Assembly (NCBI GenBank): GCA_003157225.1
Contig: PMIZ01000137.1
Span: 12,503-18,289 of the forward strand
Direction: 5' to 3'
Source of the DNA: Actinomycetota bacterium
GTDB taxonomy: Bacteria; Actinomycetota; Thermoleophilia; RBG-16-64-13
Length of the DNA stretch: 5,787 nucleotides
Positions 1-5,586 of the stretch are shown here, in pieces; positions within the stretch are counted from its first letter, which is position 1; each line of letters starts with the position of its first letter. The translations under genes and the position numbers were made by a program. The notes beneath the pieces are model-generated. The model was given only the letters and a program-made list of their open reading frames with translations. It was not told the DNA's origin and searched no databases.

Positions 1-18
1 GAGAGAAGGACGCAGGAA

Positions 19-43
19 GCGCGAATAGCAGCGCTATTGGCGC
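19..43. other. Hairpin downstream of the hydrolase gene
   Basis: The sequence AATAGC-AGC-GCTATT (24-38) is a perfect 6-bp inverted repeat with a 3-nt loop. Beyond one G/G mismatch it is extended by GCGC (19-22) pairing with GCGC (40-43). It lies 66 nt past the stop codon of the minus-strand hydrolase gene, where a transcript end would be expected. On the minus strand it is followed by a pyrimidine-rich stretch (TTCCTGCGTCCTTCTCTC) but no real U tract, so it is at best a weak intrinsic terminator or a 3' stabilising hairpin. The rest of 1-108 holds nothing I can identify. Confidence 0.35.
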
Positions 44-108
44 GACCGAGAACGCAGTATCGCGCCGGCCAGCGTGTCCTGGTGGCCGTGGCTTCGTTGT
101 TCAGCAGC

Positions 109-1794
109 CTAGGCGGGTATCACCGGCAGCGAGGCCCGCGACTGATGGCAGCCGTCGCGGTATATCTTGTGAAGCGTGGTGGCGCTGTTGCAGACGTGCC
201 ACATGACGTCGTACGTCTCTATGTCGGTGGGAATGTCGATGCTCGAGATCTCCACCTTGATCTGCTTCCCGGCGAGGAACAGGTGCGACATGGGCCGGAG
301 CTGCACCGTGTATTCGTAGATCTCCCCGGGTTTCGGCGGAACCTCTCTGGTGTGATCGTGGGCGATCTCCCAGGGCGTCGTCTTGGCCGGGTCGATCGCC
401 CGGTGCGAAGCCTTGAGCCAGCCGGAGGCGAGCGGATAGATGGCGCCGGAGCCTTCCTCGCGCACCTCCACCCGGAACTTCGTGTCGGGCTGGTCGATGG
501 AGGCGAAGAAGGTGATGCGCGGCGGCCCCGTCACCTGCAGGGCATGAGGCAGCGGCGCGCTGACGTAGCTCGCCCGGGCGCGTTCCTCGGTGACGTAGAG
601 AGGCTGCTGCACGAACGCGTCGGGCTCGTCGTTGTAGTAGTCGGGCTGCATGGAGAGCCCGCCCAGGCTGTTGAAATAGAAGTCTGTCCATTGCGTGGTT
701 TCGAGGGGCCACTGCTGCGCCGTCTGCCACTTCTCGGCCACCGTCGTGTGATAGCGCACCGGCGCCTCGTCCATGATGCCCGTCTCGATACCCTTGAGCC
801 AGTAGTCGTACCAGCGCAACAGCTCGTCGTGGTGCGCCCTCCAGGGGCGCGTTCCCATGTCGGTGTAGAGCACCATCTTCTTAGGCACGTTCACCCGGTT
901 GAACACGTTGATCTGCGGCTGCGAGAAGAAGCTGAAGAGCGGCCCGCCCACGTAGGTGGGCACGTTGATCTTGTCCAGCCGCTCCGAGACCGAGCGCTCG
1001 CGGTAGTACGGGCCGTCGAGCGGATTGAGCATGAAGTCGAACAGAATGGGGTTCTTCTCCGGATAGCGCAGGAGATGGACCAGGTAGGGATACTGCTTGA
1101 GGTCCGGGTCCGCGAGAGCTTTGTCCACGAGCTTCTTGAGCTCGTCCTTGGGCGTGTGCTCGATCATCCACGACTTGACGTTCTTGATGGCGTACCCGCA
1201 GCGCGCCGGATAGGTGCCGGTGTAGAGACCGTACAGGAAGATGTTGAAGACGCCGCCTTCATACTCGCCGTGGTTGTAGAGGTCGTCGCCGAAGATCTCC
1301 CAGGGAGCGATGCACTTGAGGTGTGGCGGCTGGTTGGCGGCGATGTGCAGTTGCATCGAGGAGAAGTAGCAGATGCCGGCCAGACCGACGTTGCCGTCGC
1401 ACCACGGCTGCTGGGCCAACCACTCGACGATGTCGGCGCCGTCTTCGCCCTCGTGATGGGAGAACAGCCCGTCGTAGGCGCCCTCGGAGTCGCCGGTGCC
1501 TCTCAAGTCGCCGATGACGTAGACGTAGCCTCGTTTGGCATAGAAGCTTGGATCGCCGGACTCGATGGAGGCCTCAAAGCACGACTTGCCGAACGGCTGA
1601 GGCGGGGTCTCGAAGGTCTGTAGCGTCTTTCCGTAGGGCGACATCGCGAGCAGCGCCGGGAACTTACCCGGGGCGTCGGGACGGTAGATGTCGATAGCGA
1701 GCCCGACCCCGTCACGCGCCTTGACGAAGACGTTCTCCTCCAGTTTCATGCCGTATTGCGGCTGGGAGCAGGCCGACTTGTCCTGGTTGGTCAT
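109..1794 (-). CDS. CocE/NonD family alpha/beta hydrolase (peptidase S15-like), with an atypical catalytic site
   Basis: The product is a 561-residue cytosolic protein with no signal peptide or membrane helix. Family members hydrolyse esters or amides (cocaine esterase, X-Pro dipeptidyl peptidase, glutaryl-acylase relatives). Visible family marks are MSPYGK (51-56), the RGTGDSEG oxyanion/turn motif (98-105), the nucleophile-elbow region GLAGICYFSS (137-146) followed by PPHLKCIAP, a helical cap at about 170-275, the HHDELLRWYDYWLKG segment (321-335), and a C-terminal jelly-roll (about 400-520) with VTGPPRITFFAS and SGWLKASHR. The elbow normally reads GxSYxG; here the nucleophile position is Cys142 (codon TGC, plus-strand 1369-1371). 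The usual GGWxD reads GGPLF (283-287), so the catalytic Asp is missing, and the GPWxH His is not in place, although His321-His322 lie nearby. The ATG at 1794 is chosen because GAGAGAGGTGGAGG lies directly upstream; extension to 1863 would run into the operator. The gene is transcribed divergently from a TetR regulator. The family call is confident. The substrate is unknown, and the missing triad leaves activity uncertain. Confidence 0.93.
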   Translation of the reverse strand: MTNQDKSACSQPQYGMKLEENVFVKARDGVGLAIDIYRPDAPGKFPALLAMSPYGKTLQTFETPPQPFGKSCFEASIESGDPSFYAKRGYVYVIGDLRGTGDSEGAYDGLFSHHEGEDGADIVEWLAQQPWCDGNVGLAGICYFSSMQLHIAANQPPHLKCIAPWEIFGDDLYNHGEYEGGVFNIFLYGLYTGTYPARCGYAIKNVKSWMIEHTPKDELKKLVDKALADPDLKQYPYLVHLLRYPEKNPILFDFMLNPLDGPYYRERSVSERLDKINVPTYVGGPLFSFFSQPQINVFNRVNVPKKMVLYTDMGTRPWRAHHDELLRWYDYWLKGIETGIMDEAPVRYHTTVAEKWQTAQQWPLETTQWTDFYFNSLGGLSMQPDYYNDEPDAFVQQPLYVTEERARASYVSAPLPHALQVTGPPRITFFASIDQPDTKFRVEVREEGSGAIYPLASGWLKASHRAIDPAKTTPWEIAHDHTREVPPKPGEIYEYTVQLRPMSHLFLAGKQIKVEISSIDIPTDIETYDVMWHVCNSATTLHKIYRDGCHQSRASLPVIPA

Positions 1795-1829
1795 CCTCCA
1801 CCTCTCTCGATTCGGCTGCCATCTCGTGC

Positions 1830-1845
1830 GGCGGGGAGCGCCGCC
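1830..1845 (-). other. Small GC hairpin in the hydrolase 5' leader
   Basis: GGCGG (1830-1834) and CCGCC (1841-1845) form a 5-bp stem with a 6-nt loop, 36-51 nt upstream of the hydrolase start codon. It lies between the putative operator and the ribosome binding site, so it would be in the 5' untranslated RNA. It may be chance in GC-rich DNA. I found no convincing -10/-35 pair for the hydrolase on the minus strand. Confidence 0.2.
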
Positions 1846-1860
1846 TTGGGAATCACTCCC

Positions 1861-1888
1861 CACTGAGTAAGCGTTCGCTCAGTGAGCG
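1861..1888. promoter_or_regulatory. Palindromic operator between hydrolase and TetR gene
   Basis: CACTGAG (1861-1867) and CTCAGTG (1878-1884) are perfect 7-bp inverted arms around a 10-nt partly symmetric centre (TAAGCGTTCG). The inner part resembles the TGAGT-GAACG-centred operators common for TetR-family repressors. A second, odd palindrome CGCTCA-G-TGAGCG (1876-1888) overlaps its right half. The site lies 66 nt upstream of the hydrolase ATG and 53 nt upstream of the TetR ATG. It covers the region where the -35 of the TetR promoter would be, as expected for autorepression and co-repression of the divergent gene. The inverted repeat is seen directly; binding by the neighbouring repressor is inference. 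Confidence 0.75.
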
Positions 1889-1898
1889 TCGCATGGAC

Positions 1899-1904
1899 TA
1901 TACT
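1899..1904 (+). promoter_or_regulatory. Putative -10 box of the TetR-transporter unit
   Basis: TATACT matches the sigma-70-type TATAAT at five of six positions and lies 37 nt before the TetR start codon. A -35 at normal spacing would fall at about 1876-1881 (CGCTCA), a poor match that lies inside the palindromic operator. A repressor bound there would block polymerase. The transcription start would be near 1911. Confidence 0.5.
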
Positions 1905-1941
1905 CACGACCGGCCGAACATGTCAACGCGAGGGAGAACGC

Positions 1942-2562
1942 ATGTCGCGAGAGGTGTCACCGGGAGCCGCGCGTCCACGGCGCCTACCTCCCGACGAGAG
2001 ACGGGCGCAGATCGTCGCGGCCGTGCTCGAAGTGGTTTCGAAGTTCGGGGTTCCCGGCGCCACCGTCTCGAGGATCGCGGCGACCGCGGGCGTTTCCGAG
2101 GGTGCGCTCTACGTCCACTTTGGCAGCCGCGACGACATGCTGGAAGCCGCGCTCGACCTCATCTTCTGCGAGATGGCGAGCCTTATCGAGTCCTCCGCAG
2201 GCAAGACAGCAGTAGAACGGCTCACCCACATCGCCGAGAACCACTCGCGGATGATGAAGACCGAACTCGACAGGTTCGCCAATCCTTGGATCGAGTTCGT
2301 GGCAGCCGGGCCACAGGTGGGCATCCGCGAGGCCGTTGCGAAGACGCAGAGCAAGGCCTTCGCCATGATGCACGAGATAGTGAGACGGGGCCAGGACGAG
2401 GGATGCATCCGCAAGGACCTGGACTCCCGGCGGCTCACCTGGCAGTTCTACACCATCCTCTGGGCCGAGAACGTCAGCTCGATGATGGGCCTCTCCGAGT
2501 ACATCGACGACGGGCACTCTGCCTATTCGCTCGACCTCCTCTTACGAGAAGCGGCAACGTAG
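1942..2562 (+). CDS. TetR/AcrR family transcriptional repressor
   Basis: This is a 206-residue protein, the usual size for the family. The N-terminal DNA-binding domain spans about residues 18-65: a first helix RRAQIVAAVLEVVSKFG, then the helix-turn-helix with TVSRIAATAGVSEGALYVHF (41-60), closely matching the TetR consensus. The tail GSRDDMLEAALDLI leads into a helical ligand-binding and dimerisation domain (about 75-200) that I cannot assign to a ligand class. The start at ATG 1942 is set by AGGGAG five nt upstream. An in-frame GTG at 1882 would lie inside the operator and ahead of the -10, so I reject it. The gene diverges from the hydrolase and sits 11 nt upstream of the EamA transporter, making it the likely local regulator of both. 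It probably represses its own promoter through the palindrome at 1861-1884 and is released by a small ligand, perhaps the hydrolase substrate or product (inference). Confidence 0.95.
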   Translation: MSREVSPGAARPRRLPPDERRAQIVAAVLEVVSKFGVPGATVSRIAATAGVSEGALYVHFGSRDDMLEAALDLIFCEMASLIESSAGKTAVERLTHIAENHSRMMKTELDRFANPWIEFVAAGPQVGIREAVAKTQSKAFAMMHEIVRRGQDEGCIRKDLDSRRLTWQFYTILWAENVSSMMGLSEYIDDGHSAYSLDLLLREAAT

Positions 2563-2573
2563 GCAGGGCACGA

Positions 2574-3500
2574 GTGCGGCCAACTCGCCATCTTCCGGTA
2601 TTCGCCCTCGGCCTCCTCGCCCTCATCTGGGGCTACTCCTGGATCCCGGGCAAGTTGGGCGTGACCAACAGCAGCGCCTTTATCTTCGCCGCGCTCCGCA
2701 CGTTCCCGGCCGGCGTTCTGATGCTCATCCTCTTGCCGCTGCTGGGCCGCTCCCTGCGGCCGCGAGGCGCCCTTCTCACCGCCGCGGTGGGAGTGCTGCA
2801 GGGCAGCGGCTTCGTAGGACTCATCTCGGCGGCGCTCGTGACCGGGGGCGCCGGACACACCGCTATGCTTGCCAACACCTGGCAGTTCTGGCTGCTCGTC
2901 ATGGCCTGGTTGTTCCTGAGCGAACGACTGCGCGGGACGCAGTGGCTGTCCGTGGCCGTGGGCCTCTTGGGCTTGGTGCTCATCATCGAACCCTGGCAAT
3001 TACGCGGGGTGCTGAGCAGCCTGCTGGCCTTGGGCGGGGCTCTCTGCTTCGGCGCCGGGGCGGTGGCGGCCAAAGTTCTGCGCCAACGACACCAGGTGGA
3101 TCTGCTGTCGTTCACGGCCTGGCAGACCTTGTTCGGCTCCATTCCGTTGGTGGTCATCGCCTTTCTCGTGCCCGGCAACGGCATCCAGTGGAACGGCACG
3201 TTCATGTGGTCGCTAGCCTTCAGCGCCCTCATAGGTACGGCCGTGGGCTCCCTCCTCTGGCTCTACGTTCTGAACGCTCTGCCCGCGAACATCGCCGGTG
3301 TTGGCACCATAGGGACGCCCGTGATAGGGGTGCTGGCTTCCTTCCTGCAACTGCACGAGCACTTGACGCCCTACGAGATAGCAGGCATGGTGCTGGTGGT
3401 CGTGGCGCTCAGTCTGTTGGCGCTCGGAGGAGCGCGCCTGAGCCGGCGCGGGGATTCTGGGGGGTGTAGGACAGTCCGAGACGGGGTACCACATCACTGA
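2574..3500 (+). CDS. EamA/DMT-superfamily transporter (drug/metabolite exporter-like)
   Basis: This 308-residue, ten-helix inner-membrane protein has the two EamA repeats typical of the family, at about residues 9-138 and 146-284. Recognisable family segments are the N-terminal LALIWGYSWIPGKLG, LSERLRGTQWLSVAVGLLGL at the end of repeat one, and GVLASFLQLHEHLTPYEIAG near the end of repeat two, followed by a short basic tail. The start is GTG at 2574: AGGCAGGG (2561-2568) lies five nt upstream and overlaps the TetR stop, and the first in-frame ATG is 49 codons later inside a membrane helix. The frame is open much further upstream, but that part is a shadow of the TetR gene. The 11-nt gap to TetR implies co-transcription and probably coupled translation. 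Members export amino acids, metabolites or drugs; the substrate here is unknown. Confidence 0.92.
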   Translation: MRPTRHLPVFALGLLALIWGYSWIPGKLGVTNSSAFIFAALRTFPAGVLMLILLPLLGRSLRPRGALLTAAVGVLQGSGFVGLISAALVTGGAGHTAMLANTWQFWLLVMAWLFLSERLRGTQWLSVAVGLLGLVLIIEPWQLRGVLSSLLALGGALCFGAGAVAAKVLRQRHQVDLLSFTAWQTLFGSIPLVVIAFLVPGNGIQWNGTFMWSLAFSALIGTAVGSLLWLYVLNALPANIAGVGTIGTPVIGVLASFLQLHEHLTPYEIAGMVLVVVALSLLALGGARLSRRGDSGGCRTVRDGVPHH

Positions 3501-3505
3501 TGTGG
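3489..3505. other. Perfect palindrome spanning the transporter stop codon
   Basis: CCACATCA (3489-3496) and TGATGTGG (3498-3505) are perfect 8-bp inverted arms around a single central C; the TGA stop (3498-3500) is the start of the right arm. As RNA it would form CCACAT/ATGTGG with a 5-nt loop. There is no U tract after it, so it is not a standard intrinsic terminator. It could be an operator for the next gene, an mRNA-processing or stabilising hairpin, or chance. Confidence 0.4.
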
Positions 3506-3554
3506 AGTTGCCCTATCCGTAGCTTCCCCCGCCTCTTATCTTCCGCGGCGTGTC

Positions 3555-4649
3555 GTGGGTTGTAGCGAGCCCGGCGCCGAGCCGGTCAGCCTGCCCGCGG
3601 GGGAAAGTCGACAGCCGCGTTCGAAGTGGCTGCGCTTGGCTACCTCCCTCGTCGCCGCCGGTGCGCTCGGCTACGTGCTAGCGCACCTGAATGTGTCCGA
3701 TCTGGCCGGCAGCATCTCGCGGATCACGTGGTGGCCCATAGTTCTGGCGATCGTGCTGCACAACATCCCCCGGCTCGTCCAGGCCTTTCGTTGGGCCTAC
3801 CTGCTTCGCCCGGCCGTGGTGCGCCCCTTTCTCCTGCTCCATGCGCTCTTCATAGGCATCCTCATGAGCGGTATATTCCCATTATGTCCCAATGACTTGG
3901 TTCGGGGCATCATCGTCTCGCGACGAACCGGGATGGGTGTGGCACGGGTCTTCACCTCCCAGGCGATCGAACACGCTGCCGACGGCGTGGCCTTGGCGTT
4001 GCTGGTGGGTCTGACTATCCGCGGCCTCTCGGTTCCGGCCTACCTCGGCCACGCTCTCCTCGGACTCATAGCGCTGGTAGCCGTTGTGACCATGGTCGGC
4101 CTCGGCCTGACCTTGCAGCACCGACGGCTAGAGGCCTATCTCGCTCCCCGCCAGCCGACTGGACGAGCGGGCAGGTGGCTCAAGATGGCTTCTCTCGAGG
4201 TCCTGGCAGGAGCGAAAGCGGTGAAGGGCTGGACCATGCCGGTCTGCATCTCACTTGCGCTCGGCATGGTCGCCATGCAGGTGGTCTCCATGTGGCTCTT
4301 GCTCTACGCGTATCACCTTCATCTGTCCTTGATCCAGGCAGCCGCCCTGGTCGGCATCGTCACGGTGGGCACGCTCATCCCCAACGCGCCGGCGAGCGTC
4401 GGTCCCTGGCAGTTCTTCTGCGTCCTGGGGCTTGGACTCTTCGGGGTGCCCGCCGGTGAAGCGGCCGGCTTCAGCCTGGTGGCGTTCGCGATTTTCACCG
4501 TTCCAGCCCTACTTGGCGGCGTGATCGCCCTGGCGGTCTCCCCCATGTCCTGGGCCGATATGCGCCGGCGTCAGAGCCGGGTGCCGATCGAGGTTCGCGC
4601 AGACCTCCTGCCGCAACCACGGCAGCTACTGCTACCGCCTGCTCCCTGA
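3555..4649 (+). CDS. Flippase-like integral membrane protein (lysylphosphatidylglycerol synthase TM / UPF0104 family)
   Basis: This is a 364-residue polytopic protein with about eight hydrophobic segments (near 27-45, 60-77, 92-110, 141-157, 165-187, 228-251, 259-277 and 284-327). It fits the membrane region shared by MprF and stand-alone flippase-like proteins. Family-like features are LVRGIIVSRRTGMG (115-128) after the third helix, the polar-acidic SQAIEHAADGVAL (135-147), and the late ASVGPWQFFCVLGLGLFG (280-297) in place of the usual glycine-rich GxxGxxE-type loop. No soluble aminoacyl-transferase domain is attached, so it is probably not an LPG synthase; lipid or glycolipid translocation is the likely theme. 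The start is uncertain: GTG 3555 is the only standard start between the preceding stop and the first helix, but its Shine-Dalgarno is poor. The proline-rich tail after 343 is not part of the family core. It lies 54 nt downstream of the transporter gene on the same strand and in the same frame, probably in one operon. Confidence 0.82.
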   Translation: MGCSEPGAEPVSLPAGESRQPRSKWLRLATSLVAAGALGYVLAHLNVSDLAGSISRITWWPIVLAIVLHNIPRLVQAFRWAYLLRPAVVRPFLLLHALFIGILMSGIFPLCPNDLVRGIIVSRRTGMGVARVFTSQAIEHAADGVALALLVGLTIRGLSVPAYLGHALLGLIALVAVVTMVGLGLTLQHRRLEAYLAPRQPTGRAGRWLKMASLEVLAGAKAVKGWTMPVCISLALGMVAMQVVSMWLLLYAYHLHLSLIQAAALVGIVTVGTLIPNAPASVGPWQFFCVLGLGLFGVPAGEAAGFSLVAFAIFTVPALLGGVIALAVSPMSWADMRRRQSRVPIEVRADLLPQPRQLLLPPAP

Positions 4650-4746
4650 GTCGCTTTGAAGGGGCTGTATCGCTTGGCCGCGGCGAGTCAGCGCGCGAGA
4701 TTGGGCCGGAATGCCCGTGACCATGGTGAACCCGCCTCTAGCCGAA

Positions 4747-4808
4747 CGTAGCCCTCAGACCGGCGCTGTCATGCTTCTCTCGCCGTTTTCTTCGGCCTCA
4801 GGGCTACG
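4747..4808. other. Inverted repeat at the convergent gene ends
   Basis: CGTAGCCCT (4747-4755) and AGGGCTACG (4800-4808) are perfect 9-bp inverted arms separated by 44 nt. Inside lie CGGCG (4761-4765) and CGCCG (4781-4785), followed by TTTTCTTC (4786-4793). This could serve as a weak plus-strand terminator for the flippase-like gene, though it overlaps the 3' end of the minus-strand zinc-ribbon gene and the inner stem is only five base pairs. The rest of the 119-nt convergent gap (4650-4768) shows nothing else. Confidence 0.3.
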
Positions 4809-5341
4809 ACAAAAGCGGCCACTAGCACGACAAAGCTGGCAACGATACAAAGGTAGATACCGACACCCAGCGATGCCGTCAAGAAGTCGCCGCCCTTGTC
4901 GTTGAAGCCCGAGAGCTGGTGTTTCAGCTCAACGTAGTAGTAAAGACTGAGAGCAAGAGCGACCGCTCCGACAACAAAGGGGGCCCATTTGAAACGGTCT
5001 CGTCCCGATGCCAGCGAGACAACCGAGGCGACGATGCCCAGAGCACCCAAGACCGTTAGGACCAGCGCCTCGTTGTTGGTCTTCTGCACGCCGGATACCG
5101 AGATGATCACCGCAGTCATCCACGGCAAGAACGGACCGATCACCAACGTCAGGGACGCCAAGATGTTCACGACGTGTCCGGTGAGCGACGCGCCGCCGGC
5201 AAGTTGAGTGACCGATGCGACGTAGGTCGAAGCCGGTGTCGGTGGTGTCGGTGGTTCTGGTGGTGCCAACGGGGCCCCGCAGGACGCGCAGAAGCGGACG
5301 CCCTCAGTGACTTGCGAACCGCAATTCCGACAGAATGCCAT
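4769..5341 (-). CDS. Zinc-ribbon membrane protein of unknown function
   Basis: This is a 190-residue protein. Residues 1-25 form a zinc ribbon with two knuckles, C4-x2-C7 and C18-x2-C21 (FCRNCG and FCASCG), the pattern of the zinc_ribbon_2/DZANK type. A Pro/Thr-rich linker follows (about 24-38), then four predicted membrane helices near 57-80, 92-112, 118-138 and 155-181, ending in a basic RPKKTAREA tail. Such architecture is common in Gram-positive bacteria and archaea, with the ribbon usually on the cytoplasmic side; no specific function is established that I can name. The ATG at 5341 is supported by GAGGGGGAG just upstream on the minus strand. The gene is convergent with the flippase-like gene and is probably a single-gene unit with its own promoter near 5383. 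Confidence 0.88.
   Translation of the reverse strand: MAFCRNCGSQVTEGVRFCASCGAPLAPPEPPTPPTPASTYVASVTQLAGGASLTGHVVNILASLTLVIGPFLPWMTAVIISVSGVQKTNNEALVLTVLGALGIVASVVSLASGRDRFKWAPFVVGAVALALSLYYYVELKHQLSGFNDKGGDFLTASLGVGIYLCIVASFVVLVAAFVVALRPKKTAREA
5235..5261. repeat. Three 9-bp tandem units encoding the Pro-rich linker
   Basis: GGTGTCGGT occurs at 5235-5243 and 5244-5252, followed by the variant GGTTCTGGT at 5253-5261. Read on the minus strand, each unit gives three residues (PPE/PPT/PPT type), producing the linker between the zinc ribbon and the membrane part. The 9-bp unit keeps the frame, so copy-number change would lengthen or shorten the linker without breaking the gene. Confidence 0.6.
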
Positions 5342-5382
5342 GACTCCCCCTCGTCCTTTCGCATCTCCCCCGAACTTCTCCC

Positions 5383-5388
5383 ACTATA
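5383..5388 (-). promoter_or_regulatory. Putative -10 box of the zinc-ribbon gene
   Basis: TATAGT on the minus strand (plus-strand ACTATA) lies 41 nt upstream of the zinc-ribbon ATG and matches TATAAT at five of six positions. The -35 is poor: TTTCCT or CTTTCC at 16-17 nt spacing. The position fits a short 5' leader ending in the AAAGGACGAGGGGGAG ribosome-binding region. Confidence 0.4.
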
Positions 5389-5504
5389 GGACAACGGCGG
5401 GACAAGGAAAGCCCCGCCGGCGAAGCCTACTAGCGTTTGAGAGAGCGCTCTTGGCCGGCGTGGCCGCGCCTCTGTCGGTGACTGCGGAACCTTGGTTGAG
5501 GAAT

Positions 5505-5546
5505 GAGAAATGGCCCGGGGACGCCGTCCAGCCGGGCCGTTTTCTC
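5505..5546. terminator. Bidirectional Rho-independent terminator
   Basis: The stem is GAGAAA (5505-5510) with TTTCTC (5541-5546), GGCCCGG (5512-5518) with CCGGGCC (5532-5538), and GGAC (5519-5522) with GTCC (5526-5529), closed by a GCC loop. This gives 17 base pairs, interrupted by an AG bulge and a small T/GT internal loop. On the plus strand the GC core is followed by GTTTTCTC, and on the minus strand by ATTTCTCATTCC, so it can end transcripts from either side. It lies 133 nt past the ABC transporter stop and upstream of the zinc-ribbon promoter, so it most likely ends minus-strand transcripts coming from the right. Confidence 0.8.
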
Positions 5547-5553
5547 GCTAGGA

Positions 5554-5574
5554 CTCTTGATTGGCCGTCAAGAG
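5554..5574. other. Hairpin or inverted repeat next to the terminator
   Basis: CTCTTGA (5554-5560) and TCAAGAG (5568-5574) are perfect 7-bp inverted arms with a 7-nt centre (TTGGCCG). It stands 7 nt from the terminator stem. It could be the first stem of a structured short RNA, a second 3'-end hairpin of the ABC transporter mRNA, or a protein-binding palindrome. Confidence 0.5.
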
Positions 5575-5586
5575 GAGGGTGTCGCG

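Larger units (their letters stand above)
5505..5580 (-). ncRNA. Candidate short structured RNA or terminated leader
   Basis: A minus-strand transcript begun near 5580 from the TATAGT at 5592-5587 would be about 75-80 nt long. It would contain one 7-bp hairpin, a short single-stranded spacer (TCCTAGC) and the strong terminator stem with its U-rich end, which is the usual plan of a small regulatory RNA. It resembles no RNA family I recognise. The alternative is simply the 3' untranslated end of the ABC transporter mRNA. Confidence 0.25.

Noticed and set aside
37..1623. A 528-codon open frame on the plus strand opposite the hydrolase gene
   Set aside because: It is the antisense shadow of a high-GC gene. 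The translation is rich in Val/Arg/Leu/His with no recognisable domain, it begins with TTG without a ribosome site, and the opposite strand encodes a clear family member.
1795..1863. Extension of the hydrolase by 23 residues to an upstream ATG
   Set aside because: The added residues are Arg/Gly/Trp-rich and unlike the family, the upstream ATG lies at the operator, and the ATG at 1794 has a strong ribosome site.
1893..2573. Extension of the EamA protein upstream by 227 codons
   Set aside because: This stretch is the TetR gene read in another frame, is Arg-rich and has no domain; the real start is GTG 2574 with its own Shine-Dalgarno.
2523..3232. Two open frames on the minus strand inside the EamA gene (2523-2999 and 2633-3232)
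   Set aside because: They are low-complexity Arg/Ala/Pro-rich shadows overlapping a gene with clear membrane-helix periodicity.
3498..3500. TGA as a selenocysteine codon
   Set aside because: The EamA fold is complete before it, no family member is known to need selenocysteine there, and the palindrome is centred on the codon rather than forming a downstream SECIS-type stem.
5442..5451. AGAGCGCTCT palindrome as an operator
   Set aside because: A 10-bp palindrome is expected by chance in GC-rich DNA, and this one has no promoter next to it.
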